A stretch of DNA of 64,000 bases from Selaginella moellendorffii. Taxonomy: Eukaryota > Streptophyta > Lycopodiopsida > Selaginellales > Selaginellaceae. Position 1 is the stretch's first letter; every line of letters begins with the position of its first letter. The translations under genes were made by a program, and so were the position numbers. Of the stretch, positions 1-11,045 are shown one piece after another. The notes beneath the pieces were generated by a model. The model worked only from the letters and a program-made list of their open reading frames with translations, ran no database searches and was not told the DNA's origin. The DNA is taken from positions 780,980 to 844,979 of the forward strand of contig NW_003314299.1 in NCBI RefSeq assembly GCF_000143415.4. Direction: 5' to 3'.

Positions 1-190
1 AATATTCTTTTGTATATTAAAAGCATTTTAGGGTTTTACAGGTGGACCCCATCCTGGTAAATTGAAAATTCTTAGATAAATAACAAAGTTATTGCTAATT
101 TAAGTTTCTAACTTATTTGTGCCTTTAGTTTTATTAATCATAAAATATATGTGAAATAGTAGGTTTTACATTATAATAGGTATATATATG
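1..190. other. AT-rich flank, no gene seen
   Basis: AT-rich DNA left of the first retrotransposon. It ends in a TA-rich run whose last four bases, TATG, form the left target-site duplication. No open frame or recognisable repeat. Confidence 0.6.
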
Positions 191-364
191 TGTGAGGGCC
201 AAGTGTACGGCTACAATGCCATATACTAATATTAGCGTAGTGGATTTTGGTAGCCGTCGGATTGGTTTCAATCCGGACCACTCGCTCTTGTATATAAGCT
301 AGGGTTTTTGGGCTAATTGATATGCACATTTCTGTATTCCCTTTTCATATTCCATGCACTCACA
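191..364 (+). repeat. 5' LTR of the Ty3/gypsy element
   Basis: 174-bp direct repeat matching 5004-5177 with four transitions. It contains a TATA-like motif, TATATAAGC, at about 291-299, the likely promoter. The ends form a short inverted repeat TGTGAG/CTCACA. A 174-bp LTR is short for Ty3/gypsy. Confidence 0.93.
291..299 (+). promoter_or_regulatory. TATA box in the 5' LTR
   Basis: TATATAAGC lies about 65 bp before the LTR end and is kept in the 3' LTR copy. Likely the core promoter of the element. Confidence 0.6.
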
Positions 365-365
365 T

Positions 366-383
366 TGGTGGAGTTGAGGGGCA
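366..383 (+). other. putative primer-binding site
   Basis: TGGTGGAGTTGAGGGG begins one base after the 5' LTR. TGG is the expected complement of a tRNA 3' CCA end. It is not the common initiator-Met site; I could not name the tRNA. Confidence 0.6.
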
Positions 384-597
384 CCTTTGATTGTCCCTGG
401 GGAGTGCTTGGATTTGGGATTTCGGTTTAGATCTAGCTTTTGCATTGTCTAGATCTAGTTTTTTCCATTTCCTTTCTTTTGTTCTTTCCTTTCAGGATTT
501 TGGTTTAGATATAGCTTTTTGCATTGTCTAGATCTACCATTTCTTTCCAGCTTTTTGTCATTTTTCTTCTTTTGCTCTTTCTTTTTCATTCATTTTC

Positions 598-1530
598 ATG
601 GCCGATCCGCAATCTCCTCCTTTGACTCTAGAGCAGCAGTTGGTTCAATTGCTTGATGCTATGCGCTTGCAGTTGAACAACCAAACTCAGTTGATGGCGG
701 CGTTCACGGCACATGGTACAACTCCTCCTGCTTTTGGTGCCAATCCTCGCGTTCGGCCGGAGTTCTTTCGTGGGAATCCTGGGGATGATGTGTACCATTG
801 GTTCGATCACTTCACGGTGATTGCCACATATCATTCTTGGGATGATGCTCGACGTTTGCGTGAGTTCCCCACATGTCTCCAAAGGATGGCATTGCAGTGG
901 TACAATGGATTGAGCGTAGCTACTCGTGGCGATTGGAGTGTTCTTCCGGACGTCTTCAAACGCGCCTTCAGACACGCCGACGATTGTGATGATGCCTTCC
1001 AACAATTGCATCGTCTTCACCAAGGGCCATCTGAGTCGGTGATGCAATTTGGCGTTCGTTTCCGAAGTCTTTTGCTTCGTGCGGAGCCAAATATGTCGGA
1101 GCGGATCAAGCTAGGAATGCTGTGGCCAGCACTTCGTCAAGATCTTGTCGGACTTGTGCATGCACTTGCTCCTGCCACTCTTGACGATGCTCTTCGCTTG
1201 GCACAACGTTATGAGACGTCGCCTCTTCCACTTCTTGCTACACGTCCTTCAGCTCCACTTCCTATGAGTGATGGTCCTGTTCCCATGGAGGTTGATGCTG
1301 CTGCTACTCGAGTCCAAGGACAAGGGCGAGGACGTGGTCGTGGCCGTGACGTTCGTTGCTGGGTGTGTGATGAAGTTGGTCATACTTATCGGCGTTGTCG
1401 GCGCTTTCCGGATTGGCGACCTCCATTTCCTGGGTGGAGACCTTGGCGTCAGCAACGTCCCGTTGGTGCTGCTGCGGTGGAAGGTTTGGATACCGAGGTG
1501 CATTCGGGAAACGAGGAGTCGCGCGAGTAA
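598..1530 (+). pseudogene. gag of the Ty3/gypsy element
   Basis: Open frame of 310 residues starting at the first ATG after the leader. It has a retrotransposon gag core (about residues 45-205, with aromatic motifs such as ALQWYNGL) and one CCHC zinc knuckle, CWVCDEVGHTYRRC (C-X2-C-X4-H-X4-C), near residue 253, preceded by a Gly/Arg-rich patch. Gag would form the particle and bind element RNA. The frame itself is intact; I mark it as part of a pseudogene because the downstream pol frame is broken. It ends TAA at 1528-1530 while pol continues in another frame, which is either a frameshift expression signal or a lesion. Confidence 0.85.
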
Positions 1531-4500
1531 TGGAGGAACCTTGCGCGAATAAGTTAGTGACCCCTCCATCTTTCTTTCGGGAGTATCATCAAGGGGTTCA
1601 CTCGGCATCGGTTCATCCAGTGTTTACTTTCCAAGCTCGTTTTTATAACAAGAGGTCTCCTATTCTTCTCTCCGTGTTGGTTGATACAGGTTCGAGTTTA
1701 TCTTCTATTGCTCGACCTGTTGCCACACGTTGTCGTCTACACTTGCGTCGTGCGGCGGATCCAGTTTTCATTCTTTATGGCAACGGCCGTACACATGCAT
1801 GTGCACGAGATGAGGCGGACCTGGTTGTGCGTGTGGGCGATCTCGAGCTTGAGTTGTAGTCGTTGCGGGTGGTGCCGAGTCAAGCTTTTGACCTCATTCT
1901 TGGTATGGATTAGTTGCAGCACAATCATGCCAAGTGTGACTTTGAGGCTTCTCCCCCTTGTCTCATACTTCCTTATGTTTCATCCATTCCTCTCACTTCC
2001 GTACCTCTTCGTCCCTCTACTTTTACCTCTGCTTCCATTACTTTTGTTCCCCCATTATTTCCTCTTGTGTTTCCATCTTGTTCTGCTCTTCCCTTTTCCG
2101 ATCCCTCCGATGATCTTTGTGTTGCAGCTGTTGACCAGCTCATGAAGGAGTATTCTGATCTCTTTGAATTTGACCTATCATCTGGGGCCAAGATTGCCAC
2201 ACGTCATCCCATTCCAACCGGGGATGCTCGTCCAATCAAGGTTCCTGTTCGTCGTCGGTCACCCAAGGAGATCAAGATTTTACGTGCAAACGTCAAGGAG
2301 ATGTTGGAGAAGGGTGTTATTCGGAAGTCGCGGAGTCCTTGGGCATGTGAATCTCATCTTGTGACGAAGCCTGATGGGAGTATTCGTTTCTGCATCGACT
2401 ATCGTCCGTTAAATGAAGTGACGATCCCGGACGTGTACCCTCTTCCTCACACTGCTGATCTCTTGGATCGTCTGGGGCGAAGTCGTTGGTTCACCAAGCT
2501 AGATCTTGCTTCTGGGTATTGGCAAGTACCGATGGCTGAAGAAGATATTCCTAAGACTGCTTTTCGTACACCATTTGATTTGTACGAGTTTTTGGTGATG
2601 CCGTTTGGTTTGAACAATGCTCCAGCAACTTTTCAGCGGATGATGGATGAGGTTCTTTGCGATATGCCGGAGGTGACGGCTGACTTCATTGATGATGTCT
2701 TGATCCACTCGGAGGGGACGTGGGAGGAGCATGTTCGTGATGTTTGTAAAGTGTTGGATCGGCTACGCGACGTTAGTTTAAAGCTGAAGCGGTCGAAGTG
2801 TGTGTTTGGGTCCAAGGACACAACTTATCTTGGGTACCGTATTTTTCGTGAGGGTTTGCAAGTTGATCCTGACAAACTTGTGGCTGTTCTAAAGTTCCCT
2901 ACTCCGAAGTGTGTGAATGATGTGCAGCGCTTTTTGGGTAAGGTGCAGTATCTCGGTCGTTTTGTGGATCATCTTTCCGATCGCACTATACCATTGTGAG
3001 CGTTGCTGAAGTCATCAACGTCATCTTTCATCTGGTCTCCCGATTGTGAGTGGGCGTTCGTGAATCTCAAAGAGCTATTGACGACTCCTCCGGTTTTGGC
3101 ATATCCTGACTACACTCGACCTTTTATTTTGCACGTGGATGCTTTTGACATTGGTCTTGGAGGTGTGTTGATGCAAGAGAGCTCGAGTGTGCCTGGTCAA
3201 CGCCATCCCATTGCATACATAAGCCGTACATTACAACCAGCGGAGATGAACTACTCCACGACGGAGAAGGAGTGTTTAGCAGCAGTCTGGGGTTTCGAGA
3301 AACTTCATGCATATCTACATGGTTCTCGGACGTTACTTGAAGGTGACCATGCTGCTGTTACTTCATTATTGAAGCGGAAGAACCTGGTTGGTCGTACGGC
3401 TCGATGGGCTTTGAAGCTTCAGATATATGATTTCGATGTTGTTCATCGCCCAGGGAGTTCTATGGCTGATGCTGATGCCCTTTCTCGAGCTCCTCTTCCT
3501 TCTCCACTCACTTCTCATGTTTCTGACGAACCTGTTGTTCCAGCATCTGTGGATTTTCTAGATGAGGATTCTGTGCCGTCGGCGGTTGCTGTCCTTGACG
3601 TTCAGTGTCCACAGGGCGTAGAGCAAGATCTACCTTCTCTGGATGAGGTTCGCGAGGCTCAAGCTTCGAGATGGGTTTGAGAATCCTGCATCACTTGCTG
3701 ATGACTTGCCTTTTCGGCATTTACATTCTCAATATCGCCTTGAAGATGGCCTTCTTTATTTTGTGGGGACGGATCCTGATGATCATTTACGGCTGATGGT
3801 GCCTTTGGTGTTTATTCTGCGGTTTCTTCATGCCTACCATGATTCTCCTATTCTAGGTGGGCATATGGGACACCGTCGTGTCACCGAGAAGCTGCGCAGA
3901 TCTTTCTATTGGCCAGAGATGCGACGTGATATTATCCGGTATGTGTGTAGCTGCGTTTGGTGCCAAGCTCGTAATACTCCCCCTTGTGTTGCGGAAGGAC
4001 GGTTGGAGTTAATTGCAGTTTCTCGTCCGTTTGAGTTGGTGGCGTTTGATCTTATGGGACCTTTTCCGCGATCGACTGCTGGCAATGAGTATGTTATTAT
4101 TGCTTCTGACTACTTGACTCGTTGGGTGGAAGTTGGTGCTCTTGCTAGTGCCTCTGCAACTACTGTTGGATACTTCCTCCTCAATCGAGTGGTGTTCCAG
4201 CATTCTTGTCCAAAGCGGATTCTTTCAGATAATGGTCCTGCATTTATGGCTGAGGTATTTCATGTTTTGACATCTCGGTTGGGGATACGCCACACTTTTA
4301 CGAGTGCTTATCATCCACAATCCAACGGTCTGGTGGAACGGCTCGTTCGGACATTCAAAGGGATGATTGCGAAGTATGTGAACTTTCAACATTCGGATTG
4401 GGATGGTTATTTGCCGTCTCTTCAGTATGCTTATGTCACAGGGGTGCAGAGTTCTGTTGGTGCTTCACCATATAAACTTCTATATGGTCATGATCCAATA

Positions 4501-4971
4501 TTACCAACAGAGCTGGGTTTACCTTCGCGATTGCCACGAGCTCCTGATGCTAGGTCATGGGATCAATATTTGACAAGCATTCTTCCACTTGTCCGAGTAG
4601 AGTCTGCTGAACACTTAGGCCGCGTACAAGTGGGACAATAACGGCGCTACAATTCCCATCATCGTCCACCTGCGGAGTACAAAGTGGATGATTTGGTGTT
4701 AGTCCGTTTTCCCCATCTTACGGTACGTGGTTTATCTAAGGGGCTCCTTGTGCAGTGGAAAGGACCGTATCGGGTGTTGCGGCAAGTTGGACCACAAGTT
4801 TATGAGGTTCGGCATGACGTTCAGCAGGCCGATCCTCCGGAGATTGTGCATGTGCAGCGGTTAAAACGCTTCATACAAAGGGATCAGGAGCAATTAATAC
4901 TGTCTATAGATCCACCGATGCCTCCTCCTGACGTTCCTCCAGATCCCGGCCCATCTACAAGAGAACCCTGA
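1395..4971 (+). pseudogene. pol of the Ty3/gypsy element (PR-RT-RNaseH-IN), disrupted
   Basis: The aspartic protease motif LVDTGSS is near 1678-1698. RT has the FIDD catalytic box near 2686-2697, RNase H spans about 3100-3480, an HHCC zinc region lies at 3826-3964, and the integrase core with its D,D,E pattern follows to about 4360. Breaks: TAG at 1857 and 1911, TGA at 2997, a frame change between about 3640 and 3680, and TAA at 4639. The homologous frame resumes after each break. Each stop can be explained by one C-to-T or G-to-A transition. The C-terminal part ends with an Arg/Lys-containing tail and a Pro-rich end; no chromodomain is seen. Confidence 0.9.
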
Positions 4972-4988
4972 CGGCCTTCCATTATTCT

Positions 4989-5003
4989 GAGAGGAGGGGA
5001 TGA
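4989..5003 (+). other. polypurine tract
   Basis: GAGAGGAGGGGATGA lies directly against the 3' LTR, where plus-strand priming would occur. Confidence 0.8.
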
Positions 5004-5177
5004 TGTGAGGGCCAAGTGTACGGCTACAATGCCGTATACTAATATTAGCGTAGTGGATTTTGGTAGCCGTCGGATTAGTTTCAATCCGGACCACTCGCTC
5101 CTGTATATAAGCTAGGGTTTTTGGGCTAATTGATATGCACATTTCTGTATTCCCTTTCCATATTCCATGCACTCACA
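5004..5177 (+). repeat. 3' LTR of the Ty3/gypsy element
   Basis: 174 bp, partner of 191-364 with four transition differences, followed by the right TATG duplication at 5178-5181. Confidence 0.93.
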
Positions 5178-5289
5178 TATGTACTTTTTAAGATTAGAAG
5201 TTGGGAGTGACATTAGATTCACTTACATTAAAAAATCAATTCATTGGGATGGATTGTGAGAGGCACTCAAAGATGCTAAGATGCTAATA

Positions 5290-5350
5290 TATATACCTTG
5301 TGAGTGCATAAAATATGGAAATGAAATACAAAAATGTGCAAATTAGTCTG
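5290..5350 (-). repeat. inverted LTR fragment of the same family
   Basis: Read on the minus strand it matches the LTR 3' end, including the stretch around GCACATTT and the terminal ATGCACTCACA. Homology stops on both sides. 5178-5289 and 5351-5619 hold AT-rich sequence I could not place. Confidence 0.65.
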
Positions 5351-5619
5351 TTGAACATTATGCTAAACTTTATAAATTTATGGTTTAACTTGCCACAACA
5401 CTTGATATGGTCTCTTGCATTGAGCTAAAAGCCTTATGTAAGCAACCAAAGAAAACAACTTAAGAAACGATTTATAAAGTTTAAATATATAAAGAAAGGG
5501 CCTATGAATAAAAGTGCACCCTTTTTTCCAATTAATTAAAAATATTAAGATACTTAAGGTTAAGTGTCCTTGGGTTTAAATAATACTAAGTTGAATAACC
5601 TTTTAGGAAGTCCACACTT

Positions 5620-5960
5620 AGGAGCTTACACCCCATAAATAAACCATATATTATAAAATTGGGAAAATAGACTAACACTAAGTTATCCACTTTGTACTCT
5701 GCAACTAAATGATGATGGGAATTGTAATATTATTGTTGTCCCATTTATACATGACCTAAGTGTTCAGAAAGTTTAAACTCAAAAACTTACACCCCATAAA
5801 CAAACCATATATTATAAAATTGAGAAAATAGATTAACACTAAGTTATCCATTTTGTACTTTACAACTGGATGATGATGGGAGTTGTAACACCATGGTTGT
5901 TCCACCTATACATAGCCTAAGTGTTTAGTAGATTCCACTAAGATAAGTGGAAGAATGCTT
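5620..5960 (-). repeat. two inverted copies of the integrase tail, in tandem
   Basis: On the minus strand about 5630-5765 and 5780-5960 each match the integrase tail at about 4570-4720, including CTGAACACTTAGG and AATTCCCATCATC. The two copies have diverged from each other and are richer in A/T than the intact element. Confidence 0.75.
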
Positions 5961-6235
5961 GTTCAATACTTTGCATCAGTAGTTTATAGTAATTATGAAA
6001 GTAAATTCAACTTTATTGGTAGTATCAAATTATAACTATTTAGGAGTTTATATGATGAAGCATCAACAAAACTCTGTATCCCTGTGACACATGTATACTA
6101 AAGAAATGATAAATAATCATCCTAATCCAAATGCTAAAAATTCAAATACTTTACAATTATCCCTTTAAAGTCCAAACAAGTTGTTTCACCAAGCCATTTG
6201 TATATGAATAATAAACACTTATGAACGTGTGCTTT

Positions 6236-7040
6236 AGTAACTTTCCAACAGATGATGGACGAGGTTCTTTATTTATAGTAAAGATGACTATTGACTTTAT
6301 CAATGATATCTTGATCCACTCAAAGAAGACATGGGTGAAGTATATCTATGATGTTAGTAAGGTGTTAGATCGACTTTGAGAAGTTGATTTAAAAGTTAAA
6401 GTGGTTGAAGTGTGTATTTAGGTCTAAGGACATAACTTATCTTGGGTACCGTATTTTTTATGAAGGTTTGTAAGTTGATTATAACAAATTTGTAACTATT
6501 CTAAAATTCTCTACTCTAAAGTGTATGAATTATGTGTAACACCTCTTAGGAAGGGTGCAATATCTCAATTGTTTTGTTGATCATTTTTTTGATCGTACTA
6601 CACTATTTCCATCATTGTTGAAGTTATCATCTTCTTTCATTTTGTTTAATGGGCATTTACAAATCTTAAAGAGTTATTGACATCTTCTTTAGTTTTAGCA
6701 TATTTTGACACACTCAAACTCTCTTATATTAACACACCTCCAAGACTGATATTAGAAATATCTACGTGTAAAATGAAATCTTGAGTGTGTTTAGTCAGTG
6801 CCATCCTATTATATATATCAACTGTATATTACAACTAGCAAAAGTGAATTACTCCATAACAAATGAGTGTTTAGTAGTAGTTTGAGGTTTTGAGAAGCTT
6901 CATGCATATTTGTATTACTAAAAGGTATTCATGCTACAATTACTTCATTATTGAATGGAAGAACTTGATTGCTTGATCTAAGGTTGTTCATCACCCAGAG
7001 AGTTCTATGGCTAATATTAATACCCCTTTTTGAGCTCATC
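6236..7040 (+). pseudogene. decayed RT-RNase H fragment of the same family
   Basis: Aligns collinearly with about 2628-3500 of the intact element: the region around the FIDD box, the GGGTACCGTATTTTT stretch and the RNase H end. Most differences are C-to-T or G-to-A, and there are many stops. Non-coding. Confidence 0.8.
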
Positions 7041-8043
7041 CTTTTTTCAAGAGTACCATCAAATGATTCACTTGGCACCAGTTTATTCAGTGTTTACTTT
7101 TCAAATTCATTTTTGTAACAAAAGGTTTCTTATTATTCTCTCTATATTAGTTGATATTAGCTCAAGTTTATCTCCTATTTCTCAGCCAATTGTCACACAT
7201 TGCCATCTATAGTTACATCATGTTATAGATTTAGGTCGTATATATGCATATGCATAAGATGAGGCAAACCTAGCTGTGCATGTGGGAAATTTTAAGCTTG
7301 AATTTCAACAATTATAAGTGGTGTTAAGTCAAGCTTTTAACTTTATCCTTAATATGGATTAGTTGCAGCAAAATCATGCCAAATGTGACTTTGAGACTTC
7401 TTTTCTTGTATTATGCTTTTTATATCTTTTCCATTTCTTTCACTTTTGTTTCCCTTTTTCCCTTCATTTTTACCTTTGCTTTCATCATTTTTGTTTTCCC
7501 ATTACTTTTTACTATATTTCCATCTTTTCCTTTTTAAATCCCTTTTTTAGTCTTTATGTTGCAATGGTGGACCGACTCAAGAAAGAGTATATTGATCTTT
7601 TTGACTTTGACATGTTATTTGGGGCCAAGATTTCAATACATCATCTTGTTCTAACTGAGGATGTTTGTCCAATCAAAGGTCCTATCTGGGTGTTAGTCAC
7701 AAAAGGAGATTAAGATTTTATGTATGAACATTAAAGAGATGTTAGAAAAGAGTGTTATCCAAAAGCCTCAAATGAACCTCATTTTATGACAAAACTTGAT
7801 GGGAGTATTTACTTTTGCATTGACTATTATTCATTGAACGAAATGACTATTTTGGATGTTTACCTTCTTTCTCATACTACTAATCTCTAGAATCATCTGG
7901 AGAGAAGTCATTAGTTCACCAAATTATATATTATTTCTAGGTATTGGGAAGTGCTGATGGTTGAGAAAGATGTTCCCAAAATTGTTTTTCATACACCATT
8001 TGATTTGTATGAATTATTGATGATGCTATTTGGTTTGAACAAT
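7041..8043 (+). pseudogene. decayed protease-RT fragment of the same family
   Basis: Matches about 1569-2625 of the intact element: the GAGTACCATCAA start, the protease region and RT up to the FGLNN motif. It follows RNase H sequence directly, so the order is permuted compared with a normal pol. AT-enriched with many stops. Confidence 0.8.
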
Positions 8044-8410
8044 ACCATAGAGATGTTAAAACATGAAATGCCTTAGCCATAAATGCAAAACCATTATTTA
8101 AGAGAATCTGCTCTAGACAAAAATGTCAAAACATCACTCAATAAAGGAAGAAGTATCTAACATCAATCACTAACACACTAACAAGAGCTTTAACTTTCAC
8201 CTAGTGAGTGGAGTAGTTGGAGGCAATAATGATGTACTTATTGCCAAAAGTCAATTATGGAAAAAGCCCCATCAAATCAAATGCTATCAACCCAAATGAA
8301 TAAGAAATTGTAATTGACTTTAATTGTCTTTCTATAGCACAAAGGGGAGTATTATGAGCTTAGCACCAAAAACAATTATGCATATACTGAATAACATCAC
8401 GTCATATCTT
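8044..8410 (-). pseudogene. decayed integrase-core fragment, inverted
   Basis: On the minus strand it matches about 3922-4278 of the intact element: the CQAR zinc-finger end, the first catalytic region, and the segment before the second Asp. It abuts the plus-strand RT fragment head to head. Confidence 0.8.
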
Positions 8411-8444
8411 CGATTAATAAATGCAACTTTTTAGTCATACACCG

Positions 8445-9144
8445 ATGTGTGAGACACAAATCCCAGAGCCCCAAAAGTAGAGCTGAAAGGGAGCTACGTG
8501 GTAGTGGCCGAAGCGGAAGCCAAACGAGCATAACACGTTTGGACTAAAAGCTCTGACTTGAAAAGTTGAGAGTGGGAGTGGAACTCTCAACAAAGTGCTA
8601 AAGAAACAAGCAATAAATAAGTCTCTAGAAAAGGGACACAAGAGGACCAACACATGATATGTGGAAGTGTCGAGATTGACCCAAGATGAACCCAAGATGG
8701 AGTCTAAGATGGACTTGAGATGGAGTTTGAGATGGAGTTTGAGACAGACCAAGATAGAGCCTAAGATGGACCCAAGATGGAGTCCGAGATGGACCTGAGA
8801 TGGAGTCCAAGATGGAGTCTGAGATGGAATCAAGATCAAAACCATGTCCGAGTCTAAGTTTGAGTTTGAATTTGAATATTAATACAAGCTATTGGGTGAA
8901 AGTCCAAAATGATTGTCCCCCCGGGGGGGGGGGGGGGGGTTGTAGGGGATTCCAAAATTATAGTAGAGAGAGTGTAGGGGTTGGACCTTAGTGGAGTTAA
9001 TTTGGCTAGAAAAGGCCAGTGTGACCCAAGAAAGCTATACCCACGTGTTGGGTGATGATATATTCACTAAGGATTCCATGACTAAAGTGACAATGCTCCC
9101 AATCTACATATTTGGATACTTGGCATGGCTCAACAGAACCTCAC
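8445..9144. repeat. minisatellite-bearing repeat unit, copy 1
   Basis: About 700 bp: a unique leader, a GAGATGGA-type minisatellite (8681-8848), the module GGGTGAAAGTCCAAA at 8894, a C/G homopolymer, then a tail ending near CTCAACAGAACCTC. The same order recurs in the next unit. The CCCCCCGGGG tract near 8920-8938 may be inaccurate in length. Confidence 0.75.
8681..8848 (+). repeat. GAGATG/GAGTCC minisatellite, array 1
   Basis: Tandem 6- and 12-mers around GAGATGGA and GAGTCC with many substitutions. The open frames it creates are low-complexity artefacts. Confidence 0.8.
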
Positions 9145-9629
9145 TATGAAACACAAAATCCCTAGGCCCCAAAGTGGAGCCGAAAGGGTGCCATGTGGTG
9201 GTGGCCAAAGCAAAAACCAAACGAGCGTAACACGTTTGGACTAAAAGCCCCGACTTAAAAGGTCGAGAGCAGGAGTGGAACTCCCAACAAAGTGCTCGAG
9301 GAACAAGCACGAAGCGAGCAATAAGCGAGGCTCCAAAAAGAGACCCAAAAGGACCAACACATGACACGTGGAAGTGTCCGAGATGGACTCGAGTTGGAGT
9401 CCGAAGTGGAGTCCGAGATGGACCCGAGTTGGAGTCCGAGATAGAGTCCGAGATGGACCCGAGATGGAGTCCGAGATGGAGTCCGAGATGGAGTCCGAGG
9501 TGGACCCGAGATGGACCCGAGATGGTGTCCGAGATGGAGTCCGAGGTGGACCCGAGATGGACCCGAGATGGAGTCCGAGATGGAGTCCGAGATGGAGTCC
9601 GAGATGGAGTCCGAGATGGAGTCTGAAGT

Positions 9630-9661
<32 letters not shown>

Positions 9662-10170
9662 GGACCGAGACTGAGACCGAGGCCGAGGCCGAGACCGAGC
9701 CCGAGCCGGAGCCCGAGCCGGAGTCCGAGTCCGAGTCCGAGTTCGAGTCCGAGTCCGAGTCCGAGTCCGAGTCTGAGTCCGAGTCCGAGTTCGAGTCCGA
9801 GTCCGAGTCCGAGTCCGAGTCCGAGTCCGAGTCTGAGAGGGTGAAAGCCCAAAGCGTTCGTCTCCCAGACCCTGGGGGGTTTGGTGAGCTCCAAAAGTAT
9901 AGTAAGGGGGAGGACTGCAGTGGAGCCAGTTTGGCCAGGAAAGGCCAGTTTGGCCCAGGAAGGCCAGACCTAGTGTTGGGTGATGAGCTGCCCACTGGGA
10001 AGTCCAAGACTAGAGTGAACACGGACCAACAAGCGGGGTAGCTTGGTGAAGTGTTCAAGAGCCGGCTCTAGTTCCCCCGGGAGATCGACTGGCCGATGCT
10101 CCCAGTCCAAGTGTGGGTGGCACTACCTACTTGGATACCTAGCGTGGCTCAACGGAACCTCGCTCTAAGC
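9145..10170. repeat. minisatellite-bearing repeat unit, copy 2
   Basis: Same layout as copy 1 with a longer, cleaner minisatellite (9378-9838), the module GGGTGAAAGCCCAAAGCG at 9839-9856, TTCCAAAAGTATAGTA-like sequence, and a tail ending CTCAACGGAACCTCGC. Confidence 0.8.
9378..9838 (+). repeat. GAGTCC/GAGATG/GAGACC hexamer minisatellite, array 2
   Basis: About 460 bp of hexamers: GAGATGGAGTCC and GAGATGGACCCG units first, then GAGACC, then nearly pure GAGTCC. All six frames stay largely open, giving Ser-Asp, Glu-Ser or Pro-Ser repeats; this is a property of the repeat and not evidence of a gene. Confidence 0.9.
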
Positions 10171-11045
10171 CCATGGCTAGAGCACCTAAAGGCGAAAGGC
10201 GGGGAGAGTACCCATGAGGCTTGCGTAAGGCCACGGTGTTCCGAAATGTTGTCCCAAAATCCCTAACGGTGAAAGAGAAGAGGAGTAGGCCTTTAATGCA
10301 GTGACCAAGGATACGGTCACATGGTGAGGAAGTCCCAAAGGATAGTGGGACTTAGTGGTCGGGCCTGCGGGCCTTGATCCAGTGGCAGTGTTGATGAACA
10401 CGGCCATGGACAGAAAGGGACTTGGTGGGGACCAGAAAGGAGATATTGGGGAAGGCTATTTCCCATGTCTGTGGGCATCCTAAGGATGCTAAGGAGTGGA
10501 TTGGGGATGACCACTCATGGACGGATAGCCCAGTCTTGGAGAGATGGGATTGCAATGCAGGTGGTGTTGGACCACCGATGTGACCAAGGTGATTGGGCAT
10601 GGCCTAGCGTAATGGGCTAGTATGTTGGTGGTGCCTTGGGGTGTCGGTCATGGGATCAGACACGTGGAGCACTTGGACCAAGTGCAAAGGTGGAGTGGCA
10701 CGGAGGCCATTCTCGGGGCTAGCAAGCCCCAAGTCCTAACTTGGACTTATGGAGGTTGTGAATGAGACTCCTCCAAGTGGTCGGAGGTGCGGTTAAGTGA
10801 CTAAAGTAAAATGGAAAATTTAGTCGCCTACACTCACTCTAACCCCATGACCAAAGCACCCAAAGGCAGAAGGTGGGGAGAGTACTCATGAGGCTCACAT
10901 AAGGCCACGGTGTTTTGAAATATTGTCCTAAAATCCTGCACTGTTGAAAAGAAGAGGAGTAGTCTATAAGGAACCAACTCTTTGAGGTGTCGAAGGCTAA
11001 AGGAAAACCGAAAACATGACCAAAATGATAAAAAGTTTATTAAAT
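10171..11045. repeat. repeat tail with an internal 120-bp duplication
   Basis: 10171-10290 and about 10838-10957 are diverged direct copies sharing AAGGC, GGGGAGAGTAC and AAGGCCACGGTGTT. Sequence between them is GC-rich and non-coding as far as I can see. Confidence 0.65.

Larger units (their letters stand above)
191..5177 (+). mobile_element. Ty3/gypsy LTR retrotransposon, structurally complete, coding region broken
   Basis: The two 174-bp LTRs begin TGTGAG and end CTCACA, and are flanked by TATG (187-190 and 5178-5181), a 4-bp target-site duplication. A putative primer-binding site follows the 5' LTR and a purine tract precedes the 3' LTR. Internal order is gag, protease, RT, RNase H, integrase, which is the Ty3/gypsy order. 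The LTRs differ at four sites, all transitions (about 2.3%). I see no chromodomain after the integrase. The coding region has in-frame stops and at least one frame change, so this copy is probably not autonomous. Confidence 0.93.

Noticed and set aside
1681-2145. 154-codon hydrophobic frame in the first gypsy element
   Set aside because: An out-of-frame reading of the protease-RT linker; the homologous pol frame is the other one.
9241-10058. Long open frames of Ser-Asp, Glu-Ser, Pro-Ser or Leu-Gly repeats on both strands
   Set aside because: They are translations of a hexanucleotide minisatellite; every frame stays open for the same reason and no conserved domain is present.
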